Shown here one piece after another: positions 1-5,406 of a stretch of DNA of 5,759 nucleotides. This DNA is from Acidimicrobiaceae bacterium (GTDB lineage Bacteria; Actinomycetota; Acidimicrobiia; Acidimicrobiales; UBA8190): the NCBI GenBank assembly GCA_003131945.1, contig PKWD01000260.1, positions 7,122 through 12,880 of the forward strand, written 5' to 3'. Position numbers and translations under genes: made by a program. How positions within the stretch are numbered: position 1 is the first letter of the stretch; each line of letters opens with the position of its first letter. The notes beneath the pieces are model-generated. The model was not told where the DNA came from, made no database searches, and worked only from the letters and a program-made list of their open reading frames with translations.

Positions 1-115
1 TGGGATCGAGCGCCCCGGCGCCCACCCCCAGGGCATAGAGCAGACAGTCCGTGGACGTCCACGAACGCCTGCTGGGCTCCGACTTCGATCCGACGGCGTC
101 GAGGTTCATGGGCAT
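1..115 (-). CDS. MaoC-like / hydratase-2 type enoyl-CoA dehydratase, 5' end only (partial)
   Basis: Only the first 38 codons are in the window; the rest runs off the left edge. The peptide starts MPMNLDAVGSK and has W19, D23, an LLYALGVGAG stretch (residues 25-34) and D37. This pattern is what I recall from the N-terminal half of two-domain hot-dog (MaoC-like) dehydratases, including the hydratase domain of peroxisomal MFE-2 and actinobacterial steroid or fatty-acyl (R)-specific enoyl-CoA hydratases. Such enzymes hydrate trans-2-enoyl-CoA in beta-oxidation in the cytoplasm; the catalytic Asp/His would lie outside the window. ATG at 115 is preferred over the ATG two codons in, because a strong GAGGAGG lies 5 bases upstream of it. 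It is transcribed away from the merR-type gene at 203, which may control it. The family call rests on a short N-terminal motif, so the exact substrate cannot be given. Confidence 0.72.
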   Translation of the reverse strand, partial: MPMNLDAVGSKSEPSRRSWTSTDCLLYALGVGAGALDP

Positions 116-120
116 GGGGT

Positions 121-128
121 CCTCCTCG
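121..128 (-). promoter_or_regulatory. Strong Shine-Dalgarno for the MaoC-like gene
   Basis: On the minus strand the bases read CGAGGAGG, ending 5 bases before the ATG at 115. This is the strongest ribosome binding site in the window. It decides the start at 115, since the in-frame ATG at 109 would be 11 bases away. It also contrasts with the merR gene and most ccm genes, which have no comparable site. Confidence 0.75.
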
Positions 129-160
129 GGGGCGTCCCGTTCTTCGTTGTCCGGCGTTGG

Positions 161-202
161 CTTATCCTATCGATGTTACATCATCATATGTTACAATAAG
201 AT
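161..202. promoter_or_regulatory. Divergent promoter/operator region between merR-type and MaoC-like genes
   Basis: This 42-base block has about 12 G/C bases (roughly 29 percent) in a window that is otherwise very GC-rich, as expected for a promoter. On the plus strand TATGTT (187-192) is a possible -10 for the regulator gene, placing transcription start at or within a few bases of its ATG at 203. On the minus strand TAGGAT (169-164) is a possible -10 for the MaoC-like gene, with TTGTAA (196-191) as a poor -35 at a 21-base spacing. Long spacers are typical of MerR-activated promoters, but this assignment is weak. The remaining gap, 129-160, is ordinary GC-rich sequence in which I see nothing. 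Confidence 0.5.
173..202. repeat. Two tandem 15-bp repeats with ATGTTACA core; candidate operator
   Basis: Bases 173-187 and 188-202 are adjacent 15-bp units that match at 11 of 15 positions, with the first eight (ATGTTACA) identical. Each core holds a small dyad, TGT-T-ACA; in the first copy it extends to a perfect GATGT-T-ACATC (172-182). A CATATG palindrome (185-190) spans the junction. The array abuts the regulator start codon and sits upstream of the opposite gene, which suits an autoregulatory binding site for the MerR-type protein. That the protein binds here is inference. Confidence 0.5.
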
Positions 203-637
203 ATGGCTCAACTGACCACGAAAGAGCCGGTCGTGGGCGGGGATGTCCGCCTGACCGTGGACCAGCTGGCCCGCCTGGCCGGGACGACCACACGCAATAT
301 CCGGGCCTTTCAGACCCTCGGTCTCCTGGCACGGCCGGTGCTGCAGGGACGCACCGGGCTCTACGGCCAGGACCACCTCGATCGACTGCGAACCATCCGG
401 CGGCTCCAGGGCGACGGCTTCTCCCTCGGTGCTGTCGGTGCCCTCTTCGACGCCTGGGAAAGAGGCCTGACCCTGGGGCAGCTGCTCGGAATGCCGGCAC
501 CCCCCTCGACAGGGCGCCGTCCGGTGCCCGACGCCGGCCATGACGCCCTCGGCGCCTTCGACGACTGGCCGACCCTGCGTGCCGTCGGCGGCCTGGCCGT
601 CGTCCCCACGACGGTGCTCGATCAGGTGGCCTCGTAG
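203..637 (+). CDS. MerR-family transcriptional regulator
   Basis: This 144-residue protein has a MerR-type DNA-binding domain. The helix-turn-helix covers about residues 17-43 (LTVDQLARLAGTTTRNIRAF), followed by a wing and the second helical pair with GLYGQDHLDRLRTIRRLQ (52-69) and the DGFSLGAV segment. Residues 80-96 could form the start of the dimerisation helix. The C-terminal part (97-144) is short, Pro/Gly-rich at first, and matches no effector domain I know. There are no cysteines, so it is not a metal- or thiol-sensing MerR of the classical kind. ATG at 203 is the furthest upstream start possible because TAA at 197-199 is in frame. It has no Shine-Dalgarno, so it may be leaderless, or translation may begin at GTG 233 or GTG 257, the latter directly before the HTH. 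It probably regulates itself and the divergent MaoC-like gene; its ligand is unknown. Confidence 0.85.
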   Translation: MAQLTTKEPVVGGDVRLTVDQLARLAGTTTRNIRAFQTLGLLARPVLQGRTGLYGQDHLDRLRTIRRLQGDGFSLGAVGALFDAWERGLTLGQLLGMPAPPSTGRRPVPDAGHDALGAFDDWPTLRAVGGLAVVPTTVLDQVAS

Positions 638-638
638 G

Positions 639-1466
639 TCATCTCTTCGACGCCGAGCCGGCCGGAAGCTCGGGCGCCGCCACATGGGCCTGCGAAAAAG
701 CCTTGATGATGAAGGTGGTGGCGGCGATCACCTTGGCCCTCGGGGGGTGATCGGCCAGGAACTGCCGGTACTGGCCCACGGCACCGGTGGGGTCGCCCTG
801 CGCCAGCAGCATGGACCCGAGATACAGGTGAGGAGCGAAGTCGCCGGGATCCACGCGTTCGGCCTCCTGCTCCTCTCCCTCCCCGAGCGACAGCAGGGTT
901 CCCTGCTTGCCCTGGGCCCCGGCCTCGTACTCGAGCCATCCCACCTCGGCCAGAGCCTGCTCCTGCGTCGGATCCCGGTGCAGGACCGACCCGTAGAGCT
1001 TGACGGCGTCGACGGCGTCTCCCTGGCTCTCGTCCGTCTCCGCTTGAACGAGCGTCTGCGCCACCTGTTGCGACGGGGTCAACGTCACTGATCCCGTCAC
1101 CGACTCTCCGGGAAGCCGGGGACCCACGTGGGCCACCACCGACAACAGGGCACACCCGATGACCACGGCCAGACCGGCAGCGATCAGGACCCGGCGGCGC
1201 GTCGGTGCCCGCCGCCCTCCCGACCGGCCCGGGGTCCGAGTTGCTCGGTCCCGTCGTCGCTTCGGTCCGGTGTCATCACCGGACCCGGCGTCGGGCGGCG
1301 GCCCTCCGTCCAGACTTCTGAGCACTTGAGCGGTGCGGGCGACGTACCCGTCTCGGAGCACGGCGTGGTCCTCGTCGGACAGATCCCCCGCCTCGTGCTC
1401 CCGGTCGAGGTCCTCGAGCGAGCGCAACAGGAATGTGCGCTCGTCCTCGAGCTCGTGGCGCGTCAT
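639..1466 (-). CDS. ccmI: CcmI-type TPR apocytochrome c chaperone
   Basis: The protein has 275 residues and is the last gene of the operon. CcmI (CycH) binds the C-terminal helix of apocytochrome c and presents it to CcmF/CcmH on the outer face of the membrane. Residues 5-51 are a charged helical segment (ELEDERTFLLRSLEDLDREH, then GDLSDEDHAVLRDGY) resembling the cytoplasmic loop of CcmI proteins. An Arg-rich linker (69-92) leads to one membrane helix (about 93-114). The outside part carries TPR-like helices at about 133-183 and 209-240. ATG at 1466 overlaps the ccmH stop as ATGA. The usual first membrane helix of CcmI is absent, so the N-terminus would be cytoplasmic. No clear Shine-Dalgarno precedes it, and translation is probably coupled to ccmH. 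Assignment rests on position, architecture and the loop motif; TPR sequence itself is weak, so it could be called simply a TPR protein. Confidence 0.82.
   Translation of the reverse strand: MTRHELEDERTFLLRSLEDLDREHEAGDLSDEDHAVLRDGYVARTAQVLRSLDGGPPPDAGSGDDTGPKRRRDRATRTPGRSGGRRAPTRRRVLIAAGLAVVIGCALLSVVAHVGPRLPGESVTGSVTLTPSQQVAQTLVQAETDESQGDAVDAVKLYGSVLHRDPTQEQALAEVGWLEYEAGAQGKQGTLLSLGEGEEQEAERVDPGDFAPHLYLGSMLLAQGDPTGAVGQYRQFLADHPPRAKVIAATTFIIKAFSQAHVAAPELPAGSASKR
651..675. terminator. Possible hairpin at the merR/ccmI convergence
   Basis: CCGAGC (653-658) pairs with GCTCGG (668-673), with a 9-base loop containing CGGCCG; pairing can be extended outward across a one-base bulge. It lies inside the 3' end of ccmI and 16 bases past the merR stop. 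Neither side has a T tract, so it is not a canonical intrinsic terminator. It is offered because convergent genes with a single base between them must stop transcription inside each other, and high-GC bacteria may use hairpins without U tails. Confidence 0.22.
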
Positions 1467-1969
1467 GGTCCCGGTGGCACCGGGGCGGTGCCGTGGTCGT
1501 GGGCGGCCAGGGCCCGGTCGACGAGGGCGCGGTCCTCCGACGTCACCGTGCTCCCCGCCGGACGCCGGCGGCGCCAGAAGAACAGACCGAGCCCTCCGAG
1601 GCCACCGACAGCAGCCAGCAACGGCACCACCCACACGATGGCCGTGATCCCCGTCGTCGGGGGCCGCAGGAGGATGCTCGGCCCGTACCGGCTGACGAGA
1701 TACTGCTCGATCTGCTGATCGCTCTGGCCCTCGCGCACCCGGGCCAGGACGACCTGGCGCACGGCCGCCGCGCTCGAAGCCGAGGAATCGGCCACCGATA
1801 TCCCGTCACAGCTCGGGCACTTGAGAACGGCGTCGATGGCAGCGGCACGCTGCGCCGGGGTGAGCGGGCCGCCCTTCGACACGCTGAAGGCGAGGGCCAC
1901 GGCGAGCACCACCGCCAACAGCACCCACACCAGCGCCGACGCGGCCCGCAGGCCGTGACGCCCACTCAC
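1463..1969 (-). CDS. ccmH: CcmH (CcmL-type) thiol-disulfide oxidoreductase of cytochrome c maturation
   Basis: This 168-residue protein is the thiol-reducing partner of CcmF and works on the outer face of the membrane, keeping the CxxCH of apocytochrome c reduced for haem ligation. An N-terminal membrane helix (about 11-30) leads to the conserved domain with LTPAQRAAAIDAVLKCPSC; the redox pair is C51 and C54. It continues through ADSSA, a helix ending in EGQSDQQIEQYLVSRYG and the LLRPP motif (100-104). A second membrane helix spans about 110-132, followed by four arginines and a cytoplasmic tail of about 32 residues. The usual motif is LRCxxCQ; here the residue after the second Cys is Asp. 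GTG at 1969 is chosen because it overlaps the ccmG stop as GTGA; the frame is open further upstream, but that would run deep into ccmG with no membrane or family signature. Confidence 0.92.
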   Translation of the reverse strand: MSGRHGLRAASALVWVLLAVVLAVALAFSVSKGGPLTPAQRAAAIDAVLKCPSCDGISVADSSASSAAAVRQVVLARVREGQSDQQIEQYLVSRYGPSILLRPPTTGITAIVWVVPLLAAVGGLGGLGLFFWRRRRPAGSTVTSEDRALVDRALAAHDHGTAPVPPGP

Positions 1970-2604
1970 AACCCGGCCGCTTTGGCGGCGGCGATCTGGC
2001 CGTCGAGATCGGACACCTTCACGGGCCCGTCGAGGTGGGCGACGACATTGCCCGCCGGTGAGATCAGGAACCACTCCGGTGGCCCCCGCACGCCGTAGCG
2101 CAGCGCGATCTGCCCACCGGCGTCGACCACCGCCGGCCAGGTCGCCCCGGACGACACATCGAAGGCGCGCGCGTTGGACGTGGCATCGTCGTACACCACC
2201 CCGATCAGAGCGGCGTCACCGGTGGCGCGGTGCTGGTAGGCGAAGGTGACGAGCGACGGTTCCTCCTGTTGGCAGGGAGGGCACCAGCTGGCGAAGAAGT
2301 TCACCCACACGAAACGGCCCCGGTAGGCGGCCAGATCAAACCGCTCCCCCGACACCGTCGTCCCCGCCATGGCCGGGGCCGGCTTACCGAGCAGTGGGGT
2401 GTACACCTCCGTGGCCGTCGCCGGCGGGCGGGTGGCGAGCAGGACGATGAGGGCGGCGATCACCACCAGCACGAGGCCGGCGATCCACCGGGCCGTGTGC
2501 CGGCCCTGGCGCGGGCCCACTGCGGCGCCGCCGACCGGCCCGCCGACATCACCCGGCGCGCCCACATCCGGCGGCGCGGCGTCGGGGGTGGTGTCGACGG
2601 TCAC
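1966..2604 (-). CDS. ccmG: CcmG/DsbE-like membrane-anchored thioredoxin
   Basis: This 212-residue protein has a cytoplasmic Pro/Gly/Asp-rich N-terminus (1-36), one membrane anchor (about 38-58) and a thioredoxin-like domain outside. The domain shows GKPAPAMAGTTVSGERFDL (73-91), then VNFFASWCPPC with catalytic C108 and C111, an EEP after the motif (114-116), and YGVRGPPEWFLI (170-181), which includes the expected cis-proline loop. CcmG reduces CcmH and/or apocytochrome c during haem attachment. Family members normally have G-V-P-E-T here; this one has GPPEW, with Pro and Trp changed. Start GTG at 2604 overlaps the ccmF stop as GTGA and has no obvious Shine-Dalgarno. Members of the wider TlpA/ResA family look similar, but position in the operon settles CcmG. 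Confidence 0.93.
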   Translation of the reverse strand: MTVDTTPDAAPPDVGAPGDVGGPVGGAAVGPRQGRHTARWIAGLVLVVIAALIVLLATRPPATATEVYTPLLGKPAPAMAGTTVSGERFDLAAYRGRFVWVNFFASWCPPCQQEEPSLVTFAYQHRATGDAALIGVVYDDATSNARAFDVSSGATWPAVVDAGGQIALRYGVRGPPEWFLISPAGNVVAHLDGPVKVSDLDGQIAAAKAAGL

Positions 2605-4712
2605 GGCGATCCGGCGGGAACGCGTTCGTCGGCGCGCCCGTCCTCCACGTCGCTGGCGGCCACCTTCACCGGGGGAACCACCGGGGCTGCGACCCTCTCG
2701 GGATCACCGTCACCGTTCCCCGAGCGCCGCCGTCCGTTGCCGTTTCCGCCGGCCATGGCCGGCACCGGGGCCGACACCGGGTCGGTGGGTCGCCGGCGCC
2801 GGCCCGGCACGGCGGCCAGGAGTGATCCGAGGACCAGGATGCCGCCGCCCACCCACAACCACGACACGAGGGGCTGCACCGTGACGCCGAGGCCCACCGG
2901 ACCACCGACGGAGGCGGGAAGGGAATCGACGGTGAGGTAGACGTCGTGCCAGACGTTCGAGTCGATGGCCGGCGTGCCCACCGGCTCGGTGTTGGCGCCG
3001 TACTGGCTCACCGCCGGTCGGTAGGGGCCGTGACCGTTCACGAGAACGAGAGCCTCGGTGGCCGTGCGCACCGGCGACGTGACAGTGACCAACTTCTCTA
3101 GGGTGATCTGTTGGCCCTCGATCGTCGTCGTCGTGCCCGGCCGCAGCGTCACCTCGCCCCGGTGCCCGAGGGAGGTGGCGGCGGCGAGGGCCACGGCGAT
3201 CACGACCACGCCGATGTGCACCACCATTCCCCCGTTGGCCCGGCCGACCAAGCCCCGCCAGGCCCCGATCCCGTGCCGATGGGCACCCCTAGCGGCGAGC
3301 ACGAGTTGCCTGACGTTCGACGCCGCCGCGAACCCTCCCAGGCAGAAGGCCAGGACGGCGCCGATGCCCCTCACGCCGCCGATCACACTCACCACCGCCA
3401 CCAGCACCCCGACACCGGCGGGCACCACCAACCGGTCGCGCAGAGTCCCCACCGTCGCCTTGCGCCACGGCAGGGCCGGTCCGATGGCCATGAGCACCAG
3501 CAGGCAGAGGCCGATGGGAAGCGTGAGGGCGTCGAAGTACGGAGCGCCGACCGTGACCTGTTGGTGCTCGAGGGCTTCGTAGAGCAGAGGGAACACCGTC
3601 CCCAGCAACACGATGACAGCCAGGAGAACGAACAGCAGGTTGTTGAGCAGGAAGGCTCCCTCCCGACTGAACGGTGAATCGATGCCGCCCGGTGAGCGCA
3701 GCCGGTCACCGCGCCAGGCGATCAACCCCACGCCGGTCACCACCACGACACCGAAGAACCCGAGGAGCAGTCCTCCGATGTCGGAGTCCGAGAAGGCATG
3801 GACCGACGTGATCACCCCCGACCGGGTCAGGAAGGTCCCCAGGATGGTCAAGCTGAACGTCGAGATGACGAGGGACAGGTTCCACACCCGCAGCAACCCG
3901 CGCCGTTCCTGCACCATGACCGAGTGCAGATAGGCCGTGGCACACAACCACGGGAGCACCGACGCGTTCTCCACCGGGTCCCAACCCCAGAACCCGCCCC
4001 AGCCGAGTACCTGATAGGACCACCAGGCGCCGAGGAGGACGCCCACGGTGAGAAAACCCCAGGAGAGCAGGGTCCATCGCCGCGTCGCCTCCTGCCACCC
4101 TTCGCCGATACGTCCGGTGATGAGCGACGCCAGGGCGAAGGCGAAGGGAATGGTGAAGCCCACCAGTCCGAGGTAGAGAAGCGGCGGGTGGAAGGCCACC
4201 AGCGGGTTGTCCTGCAACAGCACGTTCGGACCGAGCCCGTTGGCCGGCACCTGACCCGACACCGCCTGGAACGGATCGGCCGGGCCCGCCATGAGGGCGA
4301 AGAAGAAGGCGGCCACCACGTAGGTCACGAGGGTCGCCCAACCGACCAGGGCATCGCCGGCCTGGCGACGGAACCGCCACACCATCGCCGCGATGTAGCC
4401 CGACAGGACCAGTCCCCACAACAGGATCGAGCCCGACAACGCCGACCACATACCGGTGATCGTGTAGAGCAGAGGCGTGGACCGGCTGTTGTTCTCGGCC
4501 ACGAAGGCGATGGAGAAATCGTGGGTGATGAGCGCCCGTTGCATGGCCACCGTGGCCACCACGGCACCGAGAAGGATCAGCCCGGCGTAGATCTGACCGC
4601 TGCGAACCGTCGCCGGGCGTTTGCGGACGAGCCCCGTGGCGATGACCGCCGCACCGACGATCGAGGCGACCAACCCGAGCAGGACGCCGGTGTGCCCGAG
4701 GGTGGCGTTCAC
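2601..4712 (-). CDS. ccmF: CcmF, cytochrome c haem lyase core subunit
   Basis: This 703-residue multi-pass membrane protein catalyses transfer of haem from CcmE to apocytochrome c. The signature WWD domain is present as GWGGFWGWDPVENAS (237-251), preceded by a NNSRSTPLLY segment. The four histidines known to matter in E. coli CcmF have clear counterparts: H175 in AFHPPLLY and H305 in SVHAFSDSD flank the WWD domain, and H263 in YLHSVMV and H499 in MVVHIGV would bind the intrinsic haem b. Hydrophobic segments run through most of residues 1-515; about 516-612 form the outside C-terminal domain, and the last membrane helix is about 616-634. A hydrophilic tail follows (636-703), rich in Arg, Gly/Asn, Pro and Asp, longer than I expect for the family. 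The start is GTG at 4712, overlapping the ccmE stop as GTGA. It appears intact and full length. Confidence 0.97.
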   Translation of the reverse strand: MNATLGHTGVLLGLVASIVGAAVIATGLVRKRPATVRSGQIYAGLILLGAVVATVAMQRALITHDFSIAFVAENNSRSTPLLYTITGMWSALSGSILLWGLVLSGYIAAMVWRFRRQAGDALVGWATLVTYVVAAFFFALMAGPADPFQAVSGQVPANGLGPNVLLQDNPLVAFHPPLLYLGLVGFTIPFAFALASLITGRIGEGWQEATRRWTLLSWGFLTVGVLLGAWWSYQVLGWGGFWGWDPVENASVLPWLCATAYLHSVMVQERRGLLRVWNLSLVISTFSLTILGTFLTRSGVITSVHAFSDSDIGGLLLGFFGVVVVTGVGLIAWRGDRLRSPGGIDSPFSREGAFLLNNLLFVLLAVIVLLGTVFPLLYEALEHQQVTVGAPYFDALTLPIGLCLLVLMAIGPALPWRKATVGTLRDRLVVPAGVGVLVAVVSVIGGVRGIGAVLAFCLGGFAAASNVRQLVLAARGAHRHGIGAWRGLVGRANGGMVVHIGVVVIAVALAAATSLGHRGEVTLRPGTTTTIEGQQITLEKLVTVTSPVRTATEALVLVNGHGPYRPAVSQYGANTEPVGTPAIDSNVWHDVYLTVDSLPASVGGPVGLGVTVQPLVSWLWVGGGILVLGSLLAAVPGRRRRPTDPVSAPVPAMAGGNGNGRRRSGNGDGDPERVAAPVVPPVKVAASDVEDGRADERVPAGSP

Positions 4713-5281
4713 CGCGTCGACCCGTTGGGCGCCCTGACTCGGTTGGGGTACTGGGCCACGTACTGCGCCGAGTGGTCGACGATGATCTGGTTCGACACGA
4801 ACGTGGCCCCCGAGAAATGCCCGACCACGACCACCGGGATGTCGTTCTGGAACAATTGCGGCGGATTGCCCGTGTTCACCACGTCGATACGGCCATTCGA
4901 TCCCGAGGCGACGAAGTCGACGCCGCCGTCGTGGCGCTGTACCGACCCGGGGACCACGAGTCCTTCGAGCCGGAAGGTCTTCGTCCCCAACATGGCCTTG
5001 CTCTGCAGGGCCTGGTCGACGGTCTCGAAGTAGTCGAGCGAGCTACCGAGACCTTTCACCAACAAGAAGGCGAAGGCACCGACGAGGACGGCGCCCACGA
5101 CGATGAGGCGGAGGCGCTGCTGGCGGCTGGTCGATGACGTCGACGTGGCCCGTTTCAGCGCCGGCGCGGGCGCGTGCGTTGCGGCGGGGCCCTCCGGCCC
5201 GTCGGCCTCCGAAGGAAGCGGGGCGGCGTCGGCACTCTCGTCTTCGACCGGTCCGACGACGACCGTGGGAGGACGGTTCAC
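4709..5281 (-). CDS. ccmE: CcmE, periplasmic-side haem chaperone
   Basis: This 190-residue protein binds haem covalently and passes it from CcmC/CcmD to CcmF. A single membrane anchor lies at about 58-78 and is followed by the beta-barrel (OB-like) domain: SLDYFETVDQAL, then TFRLEGLVVPGSV, then PVVVVGHF. The functional tail is VDHSAQYVAQYP: H170 is the expected covalent haem attachment site and Y174 the expected axial ligand, in the common HxxxY arrangement and not the CxxxY variant. A 55-residue Pro/Ala/Glu-rich cytoplasmic extension precedes the anchor, which explains the greater length than the roughly 160 residues of E. coli CcmE. GTG at 5281 was chosen because it overlaps the ccmD stop as GTGA. 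The frame is open further upstream, but that would read across the whole of ccmD. Confidence 0.95.
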   Translation of the reverse strand: MNRPPTVVVGPVEDESADAAPLPSEADGPEGPAATHAPAPALKRATSTSSTSRQQRLRLIVVGAVLVGAFAFLLVKGLGSSLDYFETVDQALQSKAMLGTKTFRLEGLVVPGSVQRHDGGVDFVASGSNGRIDVVNTGNPPQLFQNDIPVVVVGHFSGATFVSNQIIVDHSAQYVAQYPNRVRAPNGSTR

Positions 5282-5406
5282 CGGTTGGCGTCCGGGTCGA
5301 CGCGTGCGGCCAGGCGCTCGAGGCGACGGCGGCGCCACCACAGCTGCCCGGCATAGGCGCTGAGCACGGTCAGGGCGATGCTGTAACCGGCGTTGATGTA
5401 ACTCAC
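5278..5406 (-). CDS. ccmD: CcmD, small one-helix haem exporter subunit
   Basis: This 42-residue protein is easily missed. It starts at GTG 5406 inside the ccmC stop (GTGA) and ends at TGA 5280-5278 inside the ccmE start (GTGA). Its sequence begins SYINAGYSIALTVLSAYAGQ, then LWWRRRRLERLAARVDPDANR is the basic C-terminal part. One membrane helix (about 6-24) followed by an Arg-rich cytoplasmic helix is the standard CcmD layout, and YI-(x)2-GY near the N-terminus is typical. CcmD stabilises the CcmC-CcmE haem complex and aids release of haem-loaded CcmE with CcmAB. A usable GGCGGAG lies 8 bases before the GTG. Gene order between ccmC and ccmE and the fit of both overlaps make the call firm. Confidence 0.93.
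   Translation of the reverse strand: MSYINAGYSIALTVLSAYAGQLWWRRRRLERLAARVDPDANR

Noticed and set aside
622..1155. Additional minus-strand frame overlapping the ccmI region
   Set aside because: Its peptide is Gly/Arg-rich with no motifs, while the overlapping ccmI frame has a membrane helix, TPR-like helices and an ATGA overlap with ccmH.
1970..2074. Upstream extension of the ccmH frame into ccmG
   Set aside because: The extra 35 residues are Arg-rich and out of character for a protein that should begin just before its membrane helix; GTG 1969 gives the normal layout.
2712..2755. Low-complexity Asn/Gly/Arg coding stretch near the 3' end of ccmF, considered as a DNA repeat or a regulatory element
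   Set aside because: The bases do not form a clean tandem repeat or a hairpin with a T tract; the low complexity is best explained as a disordered protein tail.
3798..5033. A 411-codon plus-strand open frame opposite ccmF and ccmE
   Set aside because: It is antisense to two unmistakable genes, its peptide is rich in Arg, His, Gln and Gly without domains, and long antisense frames are expected in DNA of this GC content.
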